Below, one piece after another: positions 52,738-63,231 of a stretch of DNA of 64,000 nucleotides. A program made the translations under genes and the position numbers. Each line of letters begins with the position of its first letter. Within the stretch, counting starts at the first letter, position 1. The stretch comes from Burkholderiaceae bacterium (GTDB taxonomy: Bacteria; Pseudomonadota; Gammaproteobacteria; Burkholderiales; Burkholderiaceae_C), in NCBI GenBank assembly GCA_913776825.1, contig CAJYPV010000013.1, forward strand, positions 1-64,000. Direction: 5' to 3'. Below the pieces are notes generated by a model that worked only from the letters and a program-made list of their open reading frames with translations, was not told where the DNA came from and did not search any database.

Positions 52738-54911
52738 GCGCCCACTCCATTCAAAGCCTCCCCGCCCAGTTGTTGCCACAAATAGCTGAACTCCAGGGCT
52801 TGCAACAGGGCGCGCTGCTGGTTGTCCGCAGCGCCTCCGTGGCCGCCCTCGATGTTTTCGAAGTAATAGCAGGGCTGACCGAGCTCGATCAGCCGAGCCG
52901 CCATTTTCCGCGCGTGGCCCGGATGCACACGGTCGTCGCGCGTGGAGGTGGCGAACAGCGCCCGCGGATAAGTGACCCCGTGCCGCAGGTTTTGGTAGGG
53001 ACTGTACTGAGCGATGGCGGCCCAGTCCTGCGCATCGTCCGGGTCGCCGTATTCCGCCATCCAGGAGGCGCCGGCCAGCAGCAGGTGATAGCGCTTCATG
53101 TCCAGCAGCGGCACCTGGCAGACCACCGCGCCGAACAGCTCCGGACGCTGCACCATGCAGGCGCCCACCAGCAGCCCGCCATTGCTGCCACCCATGATGC
53201 CGAGCCGCTCCGCGCGGGTGTAGCCGCGCGCGATCAGGTCCTCGGCGACGGCGATGAAATCGTCGAAGCTGCGCTGCTTGTTCGCGCCGGTCGCCGCCTG
53301 GTGCCACTGCGGGCCATATTCCCCGCCGCCCCGGATGTTGGCGACGACCAGTCGCCCGCCGCGCGCCAGCCAGGCCCGGCCGTTCCCGCCGGAATACCAG
53401 GGCTGCAACGAGACCTCGAAGCCGCCATAGCCATACAGCAGCGTCGGCGTGTCGGCGCCCGCCTCCGGATGTCCGATCACAAAGTAGGGCACCTGCTCAC
53501 CGTCCGCGCTGCGGGCGAAGCGTTGCTGCACCGACAGGCCGGTCGCATCGAATTGCGCGCCGCGTTGCTTGAGCGGCTCCCGCTCGTCCTGGCCGGCGCG
53601 CGCCAGGCTGACGCTGTCCGGGCTCAGGAAATCGCTGTAGTGCAGCAGGTAGTGGTCGCCCAATGGGTCCGCCGGCAACTCGGTGTCATGCAGGGTCTGC
53701 ACGCTCAGCGAGCCGGGGAAGGGCGCCTCCACCGCCCGCATGCGCGGAGGCTGGGCGGACAGGTCCCATTCTTCCAGCCGACTGGCCACGTGTTCGCTGA
53801 TCGTCAGCAAGACGTGGTGCTGGGTCAGCGAATAGTCCTCCAGCGAGCGCCCGGAGGACGGCGTGAACAAGGTGCGCACCTCGCGATCGCCCAGCCAGAA
53901 GGCGGCATCGTCCAGCAGCAGCAGTGAGCCGGCGGGATGGGTGCGCCCGGCGACGGTCCAATCGGTGCGTGGCCGCAGCAGCCACCAGGCGCCATGCGCG
54001 TGCACACTCATGTCACTGGGCAGGTCGATGGGCAGGAAATCGCCCTCGCGCCACAGGAAGCGGGCCTCGTTGTAGAAATCCAGCGAGCGACTGAAGAACA
54101 CCCGTTCATGGCCCGGTGTGCGGTCCACGCTGGCGGAGACCGACACATCCGAGGCCTCGCCCTCGAAGATCACCGGCGCCGCCGCCAGCGGCGTGCCGCG
54201 CGCCCATTGGCGCACCTGACGCGGGTAGCCTGAATCCGTCAGCGAGCCCGCACCGAAATCGCTGCCGACCAGCAAGGTGTCCTCGTCCAGCCATTCGACA
54301 TCGCTCTTGGCCTCGGGCACGAAGAAGCCGCCGGCTTCTGGCGGGATGAACTGCAGTGTCTCCAGATCGAATTCCCGCAGCTCATGCGCATCGGCACCGC
54401 CATCGGACAGCGATACCAGGCAGCGACGGTAGGCCGGCGCCAGGGCGATCGCGCCGTGGAAGACCCAGCTGCGACCCTCGGCCTGCCCCAGCGCATCGAG
54501 GTCCAGCACCAGGCGCCACGGCGGCTCGGGCTGGCGGAATTCGTCCAACGTGCAGCGCCGCCACAGGCCGCGGGGATGCTGCTCGTCCTGCCAAAGGTTG
54601 TAGAGCCAGTCGCCACGGCGCGCGACATGCGGAATGCGGTCCTTGGCATTGAGCAGCTGCAGCAGCTCGTTCCGGATCGGCTCGAACTCGGGCCGCGCCT
54701 GCAGCACCGCGAGCGTCGCTTCGTTTTGGGCGCGGACCCACTGCAAGGCGCGTTCACCCTCCTCGCCGTCCAGGGCTTCGAGCCAGAGGTAGGGATCCTC
54801 GGGCGACATCGCGTCCACGGATCGGTCCGTGGACCGGTCATCCGGACCGGTCGGCTGCGCCAGCGCGGTCGCAGGGATGGCGGGTGGGGCGGATTGCGGA
54901 TCGGTGGGCAC
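52734..54911 (-). CDS. Prolyl oligopeptidase family serine peptidase (S9A)
   Basis: A 725-residue S9A peptidase. The N-terminal propeller (about 35-450) starts with DPYLWLEALDGEEGERALQW. The alpha/beta-hydrolase domain has nucleophile Ser576 in GGSNGG, Asp in TSTRDDRVHPGH and His in IEGGHGG. These enzymes cut short proline-containing peptides; no signal peptide is evident, so it is probably cytoplasmic. The GTG at 54911 has CAGGAG 8 bases upstream and is preferred over the ATG at 54809, which has none, or the ATG at 55082. It is coupled to the downstream GNAT-DUF924 gene. Confidence 0.88.
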   Translation of the reverse strand: MPTDPQSAPPAIPATALAQPTGPDDRSTDRSVDAMSPEDPYLWLEALDGEEGERALQWVRAQNEATLAVLQARPEFEPIRNELLQLLNAKDRIPHVARRGDWLYNLWQDEQHPRGLWRRCTLDEFRQPEPPWRLVLDLDALGQAEGRSWVFHGAIALAPAYRRCLVSLSDGGADAHELREFDLETLQFIPPEAGGFFVPEAKSDVEWLDEDTLLVGSDFGAGSLTDSGYPRQVRQWARGTPLAAAPVIFEGEASDVSVSASVDRTPGHERVFFSRSLDFYNEARFLWREGDFLPIDLPSDMSVHAHGAWWLLRPRTDWTVAGRTHPAGSLLLLDDAAFWLGDREVRTLFTPSSGRSLEDYSLTQHHVLLTISEHVASRLEEWDLSAQPPRMRAVEAPFPGSLSVQTLHDTELPADPLGDHYLLHYSDFLSPDSVSLARAGQDEREPLKQRGAQFDATGLSVQQRFARSADGEQVPYFVIGHPEAGADTPTLLYGYGGFEVSLQPWYSGGNGRAWLARGGRLVVANIRGGGEYGPQWHQAATGANKQRSFDDFIAVAEDLIARGYTRAERLGIMGGSNGGLLVGACMVQRPELFGAVVCQVPLLDMKRYHLLLAGASWMAEYGDPDDAQDWAAIAQYSPYQNLRHGVTYPRALFATSTRDDRVHPGHARKMAARLIELGQPCYYFENIEGGHGGAADNQQRALLQALEFSYLWQQLGGEALNGVGA

Positions 54912-55112
54912 GTCGGGGTCTCCTGAGTCGGGCGGTTCTGAGGCTCGGTCGGTTCGGATCGGGTCGCTCAGCGCGATCGTCACCGGGTGGGGTTCAAGCC
55001 GTGGGCCCGTGTGGACGCACGGCAGGCGCGGTGCCTGGGCCGTGCAGGGTGGTGAGGTCTGATCTGGCGACGGCCGCCCCATTCATCCAGCGGGTGTGGG
55101 CCGTGCCACGTC

Positions 55113-55673
55113 TCATTGGCCGCGTTCGCGCAGCAGCACCGGTGTGATGTCGACCGATCCCTTGTCGGTGCTGACGTAGGCGGTGCCATCCTGGATGCTG
55201 ATTTGCAACTGCATGCTGCGTTCGGCGAGCGCGGCCAAGGCCTGGGACTGATCGGCCGGAATCTGCCACACCGCCAGCTTGGGTGACCGTTGCAATTTGT
55301 TCTGCAGACCCGCCCACCACACCGGCGTGCTGCTGGCGTAACCGATCACGGTGACTTCCTCCGACCGGCCCTGCGCCTGTCGCAGCCGGCGCTCGTCCGG
55401 CTGGCCCAGCTCGATCCACTGGACCACCTCGCCGGTGAGGTCGAGCTGCCAGAGCGCGGGCTCGTCGGCATCGGACAGGCCTTTGGTGAATTCGAGCCGG
55501 CCACGGCGGTCGTCGGCGGGCTGGTACAGCGCATAGGCCAGCAGGCGCATCATCATGCGCTCGTCGGTCTCCGACGGATGGCGGGCGATGGTCAGGCTGT
55601 GGTCGCCGTAGACATGGCGGTCCATGTCCGAGATCTGAAGCTGGGCTTTGTGGATAGTGGCTTTGAGCGCCAT
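55113..55673 (-). CDS. yaeQ: YaeQ family protein
   Basis: A 186-residue protein matching YaeQ: MALKATIHKAQLQISDMDRH, ETDERMMMRLLAYAL, LWQLDLTGEVVQWIELGQPD and AVWQIPADQSQALAALAER. YaeQ has a PD-(D/E)XK nuclease-like fold of unknown role and was once linked to haemolysin suppression (RfaH complementation). There is no signal peptide. The start at 55673 gives the canonical N-terminus; earlier in-frame ATGs overlap the divergent gene's promoter region. Confidence 0.93.
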   Translation of the reverse strand: MALKATIHKAQLQISDMDRHVYGDHSLTIARHPSETDERMMMRLLAYALYQPADDRRGRLEFTKGLSDADEPALWQLDLTGEVVQWIELGQPDERRLRQAQGRSEEVTVIGYASSTPVWWAGLQNKLQRSPKLAVWQIPADQSQALAALAERSMQLQISIQDGTAYVSTDKGSVDITPVLLRERGQ

Positions 55674-55891
55674 GGCTGCGGTGGCTGGGGGCCGAAACGA
55701 ACTGAAGCGGCGCATTATCCCGGTCGTGGCATCATGCCGACCGCGATGCTTGGCCCCCGCGCTGAGCGTCCTTCGTTTTGCCTCGGCGGCTCGCGGCGTT
55801 CGCACTCGGTGACGCATCCGCATCGGCTGGTCGAGGTGCCTCAAGAACTGACCGACGAGACAGCATCCCACCGGATGCAGGAAAGCCTCAC

Positions 55892-56560
55892 ATGAACACA
55901 TTGCGCACGATCGTCGCGGTGGCCGCCCTGGCCACCTGCGGCCTGGCCCTGGCACAGACCTCCACCACCGCCAAGCCCGATGCCAAGGCGCCCGCCAAGA
56001 CGAGCCGTCCCGCCGAAGCCAAGCCCAAGGGCAAGCTGCTGACGCGCGACGAACTGCGGGCCTGCATGATGAAGAACCAGGCGCTGGAAGACGAGAACGT
56101 CGCGCTCAAGGCCAAGGAGAAGGAAGTCGTGGCCGAGCGTGATGCGCTCAAGGCGTTCAAGGCGGAGCAGGACCAGGCCGAGAAGGATCTGAATGCTCGC
56201 GGCAATCAGCTCAAGGCCGACATCGAAGCCATCAAGGCCTTCGGTGCCGAGATCGAAGCCGGCGCGGCCAAGATGGAAAAGGCCGAGCTCAAGGCCAAGC
56301 AAGAGGACTACACCGCCCGCGCCAATGCGCTGCAGCCGCGCATCGATGCCTTCAACAAGGAGCGCAACGAACGCGTCGAGAAGTACAAGGGCTTCAATGA
56401 CCGCCTCGATGCCCAGACCAAGGCGCTGGACGACTTCAATGAGCGCGTGGAAACCATGAACGAAGATCGCGCCGCCTGGAGAAAGTCCTGCGCCGACAAG
56501 TCCTACGACGAAGCCGACGAGATCGCCATCAAGAAGGAAATGGCCGCCGGCAAGAAGTGA
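55892..56560 (+). CDS. Periplasmic coiled-coil protein, unknown function
   Basis: A 222-residue exported protein. A Sec signal (about 1-22, cut after LALA) and a Lys/Pro/Ala-rich linker (23-47) precede a long charged coiled coil (about 50-195) rich in Ala, Lys and Glu, with one cysteine near the start (DELRACMMKN) and one near the end (RKSCADKSY). A disulfide between these would close the coil. No lipobox or outer-membrane motif is present. I do not recognise a specific family. CAGGAAAG precedes the ATG at 55892. Confidence 0.72.
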   Translation: MNTLRTIVAVAALATCGLALAQTSTTAKPDAKAPAKTSRPAEAKPKGKLLTRDELRACMMKNQALEDENVALKAKEKEVVAERDALKAFKAEQDQAEKDLNARGNQLKADIEAIKAFGAEIEAGAAKMEKAELKAKQEDYTARANALQPRIDAFNKERNERVEKYKGFNDRLDAQTKALDDFNERVETMNEDRAAWRKSCADKSYDEADEIAIKKEMAAGKK

Positions 56561-56811
56561 TCGATGTCCGCCCGCCGGCGCGTTGACTCGGCGAGTGCCG
56601 CGGCGTCTCAGGATGCCGGCGGCCCGCTGACCGCACGCTGACGGGCTGACTGCCTCATGCGGTGATGCGTCGGTGGGACAACAGTCCTACCGGCCACAGG
56701 GACACGGCGTCCCATCCTGGCTCAGGGTGGGATGCCGTTTCTACAATCGGCGCACACGAATCGCTCCCGCTCCGGCCTGCCGCCGAAGACGCAACCAGGA
56801 ATGCCCCGCTC

Positions 56812-58872
56812 ATGAACGTCGCCCGCGCCAATCCCCTCCTGCAGCCCTGGACCGGTCCCTACGGCCTGCCGCCGTTCGAGGCGATCGACGCCTCTCATTT
56901 CGAACCCGCGTTCGCGGTCGCGCTGGAGGAGCATCGCCAGGAACTGCAGGCCATCGCGAGCCAGTCCGCCGCGCCCAGCTTCGAGAACACGCTGGCGGCC
57001 TTCGATCGCAGTGGCCGTCGGCTGGTGGCGCTGGAGCACCTGTTCTCGACCTTGAGCGCCTCGGCCAGTTCGCCGGAGCTGCAGGCGGTTCAGCGTGCGC
57101 TGGCCGCGCCGCTCGCCGCGCATGCGAATGCGGTCTACATGGACGCGGCGCTGTTCGCCCGCATCGAGGCCCTGCATGAGCAGCGCCAGACGCTGGGCCT
57201 GCAGCCCGAGCCACGGCGTCTGCTGGAGCGCATCCATCTCGATTTCGTCCGCGCCGGGGCTCGGCTGCAGGGCGAGGCCAAGACCCGTTATGCCGCCATG
57301 ATGGAACGGCTGGCGGAACTGCACACGCGCTTCGCCCAGAACGTGCTGGCCGATGAAGTCGGCTACCAGTTGCTGCTGCGCGGCGAGGACGAACTGGCCG
57401 GTCTGCCGGACTTCGTGCGTGCCGCCGCGCGGCAGGCGGCGCTGGACCGTGGCGTGACGGAGGAGGGCGCGCATGTCGTCACCTTGTCGCGCTCGCTGAT
57501 CGTGCCGTTCCTGACCTTCAGTGAACGCCGCGATCTGCGTGAACAAGCGTGGCGGGCCTGGATCAGCCGGGGGGAAGCGGCCGGCGCGACCGATAACCGC
57601 GCCATCGTGCGCGAGATCCTCACCCTGCGCCGCGAGCAGGCCGCGCTCCATGGCCATCGCAGCTATGCCGATTACGCCCTGGCCGACACCATGGCGGGGC
57701 GCCAGTCGGCGGTGCAGGGACTGCTGGACCAGGTCTGGGAGCCGGCCAAGGCGGCGGTCGAGCGCGAACGCGCGTTGCTGGAAGAGGTGCGCGCGTCGCT
57801 GGGGCATGAACTGACCCTCGAAGCCTGGGATTGGCGCTATTACGCCGAGAAGGTGCGCCAGCAGCGCTACCAACTGGACGAAGCGGAGGTCAAACCCTAC
57901 TTCCCGCTGGACGCGATGGTCACCGCGATGTTCGATTGCGCTCAGCGTCTTTTCGGTCTGCGCTTCGTGGCCCAGCCGCAGGTGGCGGGCTATCACCCGG
58001 ATGTGAAGGTCTACGAGGTGCGCGGGGCCGATGACGCGCTGCGCGGCCTGTTTGTGCAGGACAACTTCGCGCGGCCGACCAAGCGCAGCGGCGCCTGGAT
58101 GAATGCCTTGCGCTGGCAGGCGCGCAACGGCATCGACGCGCTGCCGATCATCCTGAACAACAACAACTTCGCCAAGGGCGCGCCCGGCGAGCCGACGCTG
58201 CTGTCCTTCGACGACACCCGCACCCTGTTCCATGAGTTCGGCCACGGCCTGCACGGGCTGCTGTCGCAGGTGGAATTCGAGCGGCTGTCCGGCACCCAGG
58301 TGCTGCGCGACTTCGTCGAGCTGCCGTCGCAACTGATGGAGCACTGGATGGCCGAGCCGGCGGTGCTCAAGCGCCATGCGCGCCACTACCGCACCGGCGA
58401 AACGATTCCCGATGCGCTGCTGGACAAGCTCAAGGCCGCCGCCACCTTCAACCAGGGCTATGAGACGGTGCGCTATTGCGCTTCCGCGCTGGTGGATCTG
58501 GCGATCCACGCGCTGGAGCAGGCCGAAGCGCCGGATCCGGTTGCCTTCGAGCACGACACCCTGCAGCGCCTGGGTCTGCCGCCGGCGGTCGGCATGAACC
58601 ATCGGCTGACGCATTTCCAGCATCTGTTCTCCGGCAACAGTTATGCCGCCGGTTATTACGTCTACCTGTGGGCCGAGGTGCTGGATTGCGATGCCTACGA
58701 GGCGTTCGTCGAGGCCGGCGATCCGTTCGATGCGGCCACCGCGCGCTCGCTGGTGGACAATATCCTGGCCGTCGGCAACAGCCGCGAGCCCGGCGCTACC
58801 TATCGGGCCTTCCGTGGGCGCGATGCGGTCGTTGGGCCGATGCTGAAGGGGCGCGGATTGGCGACGGCCTGA
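56812..58872 (+). CDS. prlC: M3-family oligopeptidase (oligopeptidase A / PrlC-like)
   Basis: A 686-residue zinc peptidase of the M3A family. The catalytic motif [12 protein letters not shown] begins at His474 (Glu475, His478); the third zinc ligand lies downstream in the [10 protein letters not shown] segment. The N-terminal half is helical and begins [20 protein letters not shown], like oligopeptidase A. The enzyme degrades short peptides, including signal peptides, in the cytoplasm. The ATG at 56812 follows AGGA and gives the family's usual start; an ATG at 56662 is rejected. Confidence 0.93.
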   Translation: MNVARANPLLQPWTGPYGLPPFEAIDASHFEPAFAVALEEHRQELQAIASQSAAPSFENTLAAFDRSGRRLVALEHLFSTLSASASSPELQAVQRALAAPLAAHANAVYMDAALFARIEALHEQRQTLGLQPEPRRLLERIHLDFVRAGARLQGEAKTRYAAMMERLAELHTRFAQNVLADEVGYQLLLRGEDELAGLPDFVRAAARQAALDRGVTEEGAHVVTLSRSLIVPFLTFSERRDLREQAWRAWISRGEAAGATDNRAIVREILTLRREQAALHGHRSYADYALADTMAGRQSAVQGLLDQVWEPAKAAVERERALLEEVRASLGHELTLEAWDWRYYAEKVRQQRYQLDEAEVKPYFPLDAMVTAMFDCAQRLFGLRFVAQPQVAGYHPDVKVYEVRGADDALRGLFVQDNFARPTKRSGAWMNALRWQARNGIDALPIILNNNNFAKGAPGEPTLLSFDDTRTLFHEFGHGLHGLLSQVEFERLSGTQVLRDFVELPSQLMEHWMAEPAVLKRHARHYRTGETIPDALLDKLKAAATFNQGYETVRYCASALVDLAIHALEQAEAPDPVAFEHDTLQRLGLPPAVGMNHRLTHFQHLFSGNSYAAGYYVYLWAEVLDCDAYEAFVEAGDPFDAATARSLVDNILAVGNSREPGATYRAFRGRDAVVGPMLKGRGLATA

Positions 58873-59032
58873 CGGTCGCTGTACCGCGGGAGCGCGGGAA
58901 CCAGGGAGCGTGGGAACACGCTCACGCGGTCCCGCGCCGGGCTGCGCGGTGGCGCACGTCCTCGTCGGGGCGATCAGGTCCGCGCAAGTCCGTGGACCCG
59001 CGCGGGTGATGACGCCTGCCTATGATCGGCGG

Positions 59033-59884
59033 ATGGACAGTTCTCACCTCACGCCACCGTCCGGCCAGGCGCCGGCCTCAAATGCATCGGGCGCTGCGCC
59101 GCAGTCCCGGCCGGAGTCATCGTCGTCTGACCGGCCTGGGCCCGGGTCGCGGGTCGCGGTCGTGACGGGTGCCGGCTCGGGCATCGGTCGTGCAGCGGCG
59201 CATGCGCTGATGCAAGCAGGCTGGCAGGTGGCGCTGTTGGGGCGCCGCGAAGACGCGTTGCGGGACACCGCGTCGGTGTCGCCAGAGCGGGCGCTGGTGC
59301 TGCCGACCGATGTCAGCGATGAACAGCAGGTGGCGGCCGCCTTTCAAGCGGTCGAAGCCCGCTTCGGTCGGCTGGACTTGCTGTTCAACAATGCGGGCCG
59401 AGGCGCGCCTGCGGTCGACATCGACGAGCTGTCGGTCGACCAATGGCGCGCGGTGGTGGAGGTGAACCTCACCGGCAGCTTCCTGTGCGCGCGTGCCGCC
59501 TTCGGCTTGATGAAGCGGCAGACGCCGCGCGGCGGGCGGATCATCAACAACGGGTCGATCTCCGCGCATGCGCCGCGACCCGGCTCGGTCGCCTACACCA
59601 GCACCAAACACGCGATCACCGGACTCACCAAGACGCTGGCGCTGGATGGGCGGGCGCATGACATCGCCTGCGGCCAACTCGACATCGGCAATGCCGAGAC
59701 CGAGCTCACCGCGCGCTTCAGCCAGGGTGTCCGTCAGGCGCATGGCGAGCTGGCGGTGGAACCGGTCATGGATGTGGCACACGCAGCCAGCGCGCTCCTT
59801 TACATGGCGGAATTGCCGCTGTCGGCCAACGTGCCTTTCCTGACGGTGATGGCGACCAAGATGCCCTATATTGGTCGCGGTTGA
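59033..59884 (+). CDS. Short-chain dehydrogenase/reductase
   Basis: A 283-residue SDR with a ~40-residue Ser/Pro/Ala-rich N-terminal extension before [14 protein letters not shown]. The other motifs are [13 protein letters not shown] for the catalytic Ser, and YTSTKHA for the Tyr-Lys pair. Substrate and cofactor preference are unknown. The ATG at 59033 has a weak ribosome-binding site (GGCGG), and an in-frame ATG at 58910 would add 41 residues, so the exact start is uncertain. It is followed after 12 bases by a small membrane protein gene, probably in the same operon. Confidence 0.82.
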   Translation: MDSSHLTPPSGQAPASNASGAAPQSRPESSSSDRPGPGSRVAVVTGAGSGIGRAAAHALMQAGWQVALLGRREDALRDTASVSPERALVLPTDVSDEQQVAAAFQAVEARFGRLDLLFNNAGRGAPAVDIDELSVDQWRAVVEVNLTGSFLCARAAFGLMKRQTPRGGRIINNGSISAHAPRPGSVAYTSTKHAITGLTKTLALDGRAHDIACGQLDIGNAETELTARFSQGVRQAHGELAVEPVMDVAHAASALLYMAELPLSANVPFLTVMATKMPYIGRG

Positions 59885-59896
59885 ACTGAGACTGTG

Positions 59897-60199
59897 ATGA
59901 ATCTGTTGTCCACGATCCTGAATCTGGCGGTCCGCATTCTGCTGGCCGTCGCCTCGCTGGTGCTGTTCTTCGTGATGCTGCTGGTAGGGCTGGCCGTCCT
60001 GGCCGGCGTGCTGATCTGGAGCCTGCTGCGCGGACGCAAGCCGGTGCTGCACACCGCCACCTTCCAGCGCGCCAGCCGCATGGGCGCGCAAGCCTGGGGC
60101 CGCCGCGGCGCGTCCGGCACGCCGCGTGTCGATCCGGCGCAGGTGGTGGATGTGGAAGTCCGCGAAGTGCCGAACAACGATCCGCGCCTGGAGCGCTGA
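59897..60199 (+). CDS. Small membrane protein
   Basis: A 100-residue protein with one long hydrophobic region (about 10-45, probably two membrane helices in a hairpin), followed by a basic loop and an acidic tail (VVDVEVREVPNND). GTG at 59894 and ATG at 59897 are both possible; ATG is chosen. There is no recognised family. It sits close behind the SDR gene, so the two are probably co-transcribed. Confidence 0.6.
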   Translation: MNLLSTILNLAVRILLAVASLVLFFVMLLVGLAVLAGVLIWSLLRGRKPVLHTATFQRASRMGAQAWGRRGASGTPRVDPAQVVDVEVREVPNNDPRLER

Positions 60200-60268
60200 G
60201 CGCGCCCGCCGGCGAATGCCTGCGATTGGCGCTGACCGATGAATCGCCGCACCAACGCGGCGCCGCTC

Positions 60269-61177
60269 TCAATAGTTCGGCGGACGGCTCAGCTCTTCCC
60301 AGAGTTCGTCATAGATCCGATAGCGTGACGGACTGATCTTGCCCGCCTCGAGCGCGGTCAACACGGCGCAGCCGGGCTCATGGCGATGGCTGCAGTTGTG
60401 GAAACGGCAGTCGCCCAGGAAGGGCTTGAAATCGGCCATGTAGCTGGCGAGGTTCGGCGCGGCGATCTGGCGAAGGCCGAATTCCTGGAAGCCCGGTGAG
60501 TCCAGCAACGCGCTGCGGCGTTGGCTGTCGATCCAGTACCACTGGGTGGTGGTTGTGGTGTGGCGGCCGGAATTGAGCGCATGGGAAATCTCGCCCACCT
60601 GCGCCTGCGCATCCGGAATCAACAGGTTGATCAGCGTGCTCTTGCCGGTGCCGCTGGGCCCGAGCACCAGCGTGGCCTGGTCCTTCAGCAGCGGGGCGAG
60701 GGCGGCCCGCGAGGCCTCCTGCTCGCCCTTCAGGCTGAGCTCCAGCACCGGGATGCCCATCGCGCGATAGGGCGCGAGCCGCTCGCGGGCGGCGTCGGCG
60801 CCGGGCAGGTCGGTCTTGTTGAGGATGATCTCGGCCGCGATGCCGGCGCTCTCGGCCGCGATCAGCGCGCGGGTGAGCTGGGACTCGGAGAACTGCGGGT
60901 CCACCGCGACCAGGATCAGCAGGCGATCCAGATTGGCGGCGAAGCTCTTGGTTTTCCATTCATCCTGCCGGAACAGCAGGTTGCGGCGCGGTTCCACCGC
61001 TTCGATCACACCTTCGTGGTCGCTGCTGCGCTTCCAGCGGACCCGGTCGCCCACGACGCAATCGCTCTTCTTGCCGCGGGTCAGGCAGTGCACCCGGACG
61101 CCGTCCTCATCCTCGATCAGATAGTGCCGACCATGGCCGCGCACCACCAGGCCGATGCGGGTGTCCGCGCCGCTCAT
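60269..61177 (-). CDS. rsgA: Ribosome small-subunit-dependent GTPase A
   Basis: A 302-residue circularly permuted GTPase that helps mature the 30S subunit. An OB-fold N-terminus (LVVRGHGRHYLIEDEDG) precedes the permuted G motifs: G4 NKTD, then G1 GPSGTGKSTLINL, then G3 DSPGFQEF. The zinc-binding tail is CRFHNCSHRHEPGCAV. The ATG overlaps the stop of the upstream M48 peptidase gene (ATGA), so the two are coupled. Confidence 0.96.
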   Translation of the reverse strand: MSGADTRIGLVVRGHGRHYLIEDEDGVRVHCLTRGKKSDCVVGDRVRWKRSSDHEGVIEAVEPRRNLLFRQDEWKTKSFAANLDRLLILVAVDPQFSESQLTRALIAAESAGIAAEIILNKTDLPGADAARERLAPYRAMGIPVLELSLKGEQEASRAALAPLLKDQATLVLGPSGTGKSTLINLLIPDAQAQVGEISHALNSGRHTTTTTQWYWIDSQRRSALLDSPGFQEFGLRQIAAPNLASYMADFKPFLGDCRFHNCSHRHEPGCAVLTALEAGKISPSRYRIYDELWEELSRPPNY

Positions 61178-62517
61178 GCTGGCTGCCCCGCGAATGCGCG
61201 CGCGGAGACCGGCTGCGCCGCGATGGCCGCCAGGCGCTCGCTCGCCGGGGGATGCGAGTAATAGAAGCGCGCGAACCAGGGGTCGGGCGTCAGCGTGCCG
61301 GCGTTGTCTTCATGCAGCTTGAGCAGCGCTGCGGACAGGTCCGCGCCGCTCGCCTGGGCGCAGGCGTAGGCGTCGGCCTCGAATTCATGCTTGCGGGACC
61401 AGTAGGACATCAGCGGCGTCAGGAAATAGGTGAACGGGGGCAGGGCGAGCAGGAACAGCAGCAGGGCGAGTGCGTCGTTGGGCGCGTCCAGGTTGGGGCG
61501 CACGCCCAGCGAGAGATAGAAGCTGGCCTGGCCGCTCAGCCAGCCCAGCAGCGCGAAGCCGACCAGGCTGAGCGCAAACATCAGCACCATGCGTTGCAGC
61601 ACATGGCGGCGCTTGAAGTGGCCCAGCTCATGCGCCAGCACGGCCTCGACTTCGCCGGCATTCAGACGCGCCAGCAGCGTGTCGAAGAAAACGACCCGCT
61701 TGGAGGCGCCCAGGCCGGTGAAATACGCGTTGCCATGGGCCGAGCGGCGGCTGCCGTCCATCACGAACAAGCCCTTGGCCGCGAAGCCGCAGCGGTCCAT
61801 CAGCGCCTGGACGCGATCCCGCAGCGCGACATCCGCGAGCGGCTCGAACTTGTTGAACAGCGGCGCGATCACCGTCGGATAGACCACCAGCATCAACAGG
61901 TTGAAGCCCATCCAGGCCGACCAGGCCCACAGCCACCAGGCGTTGCCGGCGGCGCCCATCAGCCACAGGATCAGGGCGGCGATCGGCAGGCCGATCACCG
62001 CGCCGATGACCAAGCCCTTCAGGCCATCCATCAGGAAGAGCCGCAGCGTGGTGCGGTTGAAGCCGAAGCGCTGCTCCAGCCGGAAGGTGGAATAGATCGA
62101 CCAGGGCAGGTCCAGCACACCGGAAATCACCGCGAATCCGGCCAGCAGCGCCAACTGATAGCCCATCGGGCCGATCATGGGCAGCGCCTCGATCATCCAG
62201 CGATTCAGCAGATCCAGACCGCCCAGCAAGGTCCAGCCGATCAGCAGCAGGGTGTCCAGGCTCAGGTGCAGCAGGCCGACCCGGCCGCGGGCGATCGTGT
62301 AATCCGCCGCCTTCTGGTGCGCCGGCAGGGAGACCGTGCCCGTAAAGGCCGCCGGCACGGCCGCGCGGTGCTGCGCCACATGGCGCATCTGGCGCGACGA
62401 CAGCCACAGCTTGATCAGAAACGAGGCGGCCACCGCCACCGCGAAGGCCAGGCTCAACGCCCACGGCGCGAGGGAAGGTGGGAAGGCGACGGCGCTGGTC
62501 GCGGAGAGTGCATGCAT
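61174..62517 (-). CDS. Membrane M48-family zinc metallopeptidase (Ste24-like)
   Basis: A 447-residue integral-membrane protease with about six hydrophobic helices. The M48 catalytic motif is HELGHFKRRH (His296, Glu297, His300), with the third ligand Glu378 in RKHEFEADAYA. The architecture matches CAAX prenyl protease 1/Ste24 homologues that cleave membrane-associated peptides in bacteria. There is no signal peptide; the first helix (about 17-37) inserts directly. The ATG at 62517 is chosen over 62637. It is upstream of, and overlaps, rsgA, a common pairing in betaproteobacteria. Confidence 0.88.
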   Translation of the reverse strand: MHALSATSAVAFPPSLAPWALSLAFAVAVAASFLIKLWLSSRQMRHVAQHRAAVPAAFTGTVSLPAHQKAADYTIARGRVGLLHLSLDTLLLIGWTLLGGLDLLNRWMIEALPMIGPMGYQLALLAGFAVISGVLDLPWSIYSTFRLEQRFGFNRTTLRLFLMDGLKGLVIGAVIGLPIAALILWLMGAAGNAWWLWAWSAWMGFNLLMLVVYPTVIAPLFNKFEPLADVALRDRVQALMDRCGFAAKGLFVMDGSRRSAHGNAYFTGLGASKRVVFFDTLLARLNAGEVEAVLAHELGHFKRRHVLQRMVLMFALSLVGFALLGWLSGQASFYLSLGVRPNLDAPNDALALLLFLLALPPFTYFLTPLMSYWSRKHEFEADAYACAQASGADLSAALLKLHEDNAGTLTPDPWFARFYYSHPPASERLAAIAAQPVSARAFAGQPA

Positions 62518-62642
62518 GGTCGCGAGTGTAGGGCGTCCGCTGTGGGTCGCCGGCGCGCAAAGTCGTGCCCGCGCTGTGGAATCCTGGTGCGCGACGGTCG
62601 CGGCGTCGGCGACAATCGCGCCCACGTTCAAGGACACCCCAC

Positions 62643-63224
62643 ATGAGTACCGACACCCCGACCGCCGCCCCCGTGCTGGCGCTGAATGATCAGAACCTGA
62701 TCTGGATCGACCTGGAAATGACCGGCCTGTTCCCGGACCAGGACCGCATCATCGAAATCGCGGTGGTGGTCACCGACCCGCAACTCACGGTGCGGGTCGA
62801 GGGTCCGGTGTTCGCCGTCCACCAAAGCGATGAGACGCTGGACAAGATGGACGCCTGGAACAAGGGCACGCACGGCAAGAGCGGCCTGATCGACCGCGTC
62901 AAGGCGTCCACCATCAGCGAAGACGAAGCGCAGACCCGCGTCATCGACTTCCTGAAGGCTTACGTGCCGGCCAACAAGTCGCCGATGTGCGGCAACTCGA
63001 TCTGCCAGGACCGCCGCTTCCTGGCCAACTACATGCCCAAGCTGGAAGATTTCTTCCACTACCGCAACCTGGATGTCTCCACGCTCAAGGAACTGGCTCG
63101 GCGCTGGAAGCCGTCGGCGATGGAGGGTTTCAAGAAGGCCCAGAAGCACACCGCGCTGGCCGACATCCATGAGTCGATCGACGAACTGATCCACTACCGC
63201 GAGCGTTTCCTCAAGCTGGACTGA
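62643..63224 (+). CDS. orn: Oligoribonuclease
   Basis: A 193-residue DEDDh-type 3'-to-5' exoribonuclease that degrades 2-5-nucleotide RNAs and pGpG from cyclic di-GMP turnover. The visible motifs are [12 protein letters not shown] (Asp and Glu of motif 1), a middle acidic residue in [15 protein letters not shown], and the His/Asp pair of [11 protein letters not shown]. The ATG at 62643 gives the usual start. It lies 7 bases before pabB. Confidence 0.97.
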   Translation: MSTDTPTAAPVLALNDQNLIWIDLEMTGLFPDQDRIIEIAVVVTDPQLTVRVEGPVFAVHQSDETLDKMDAWNKGTHGKSGLIDRVKASTISEDEAQTRVIDFLKAYVPANKSPMCGNSICQDRRFLANYMPKLEDFFHYRNLDVSTLKELARRWKPSAMEGFKKAQKHTALADIHESIDELIHYRERFLKLD

Positions 63225-63231
63225 GTCGCTC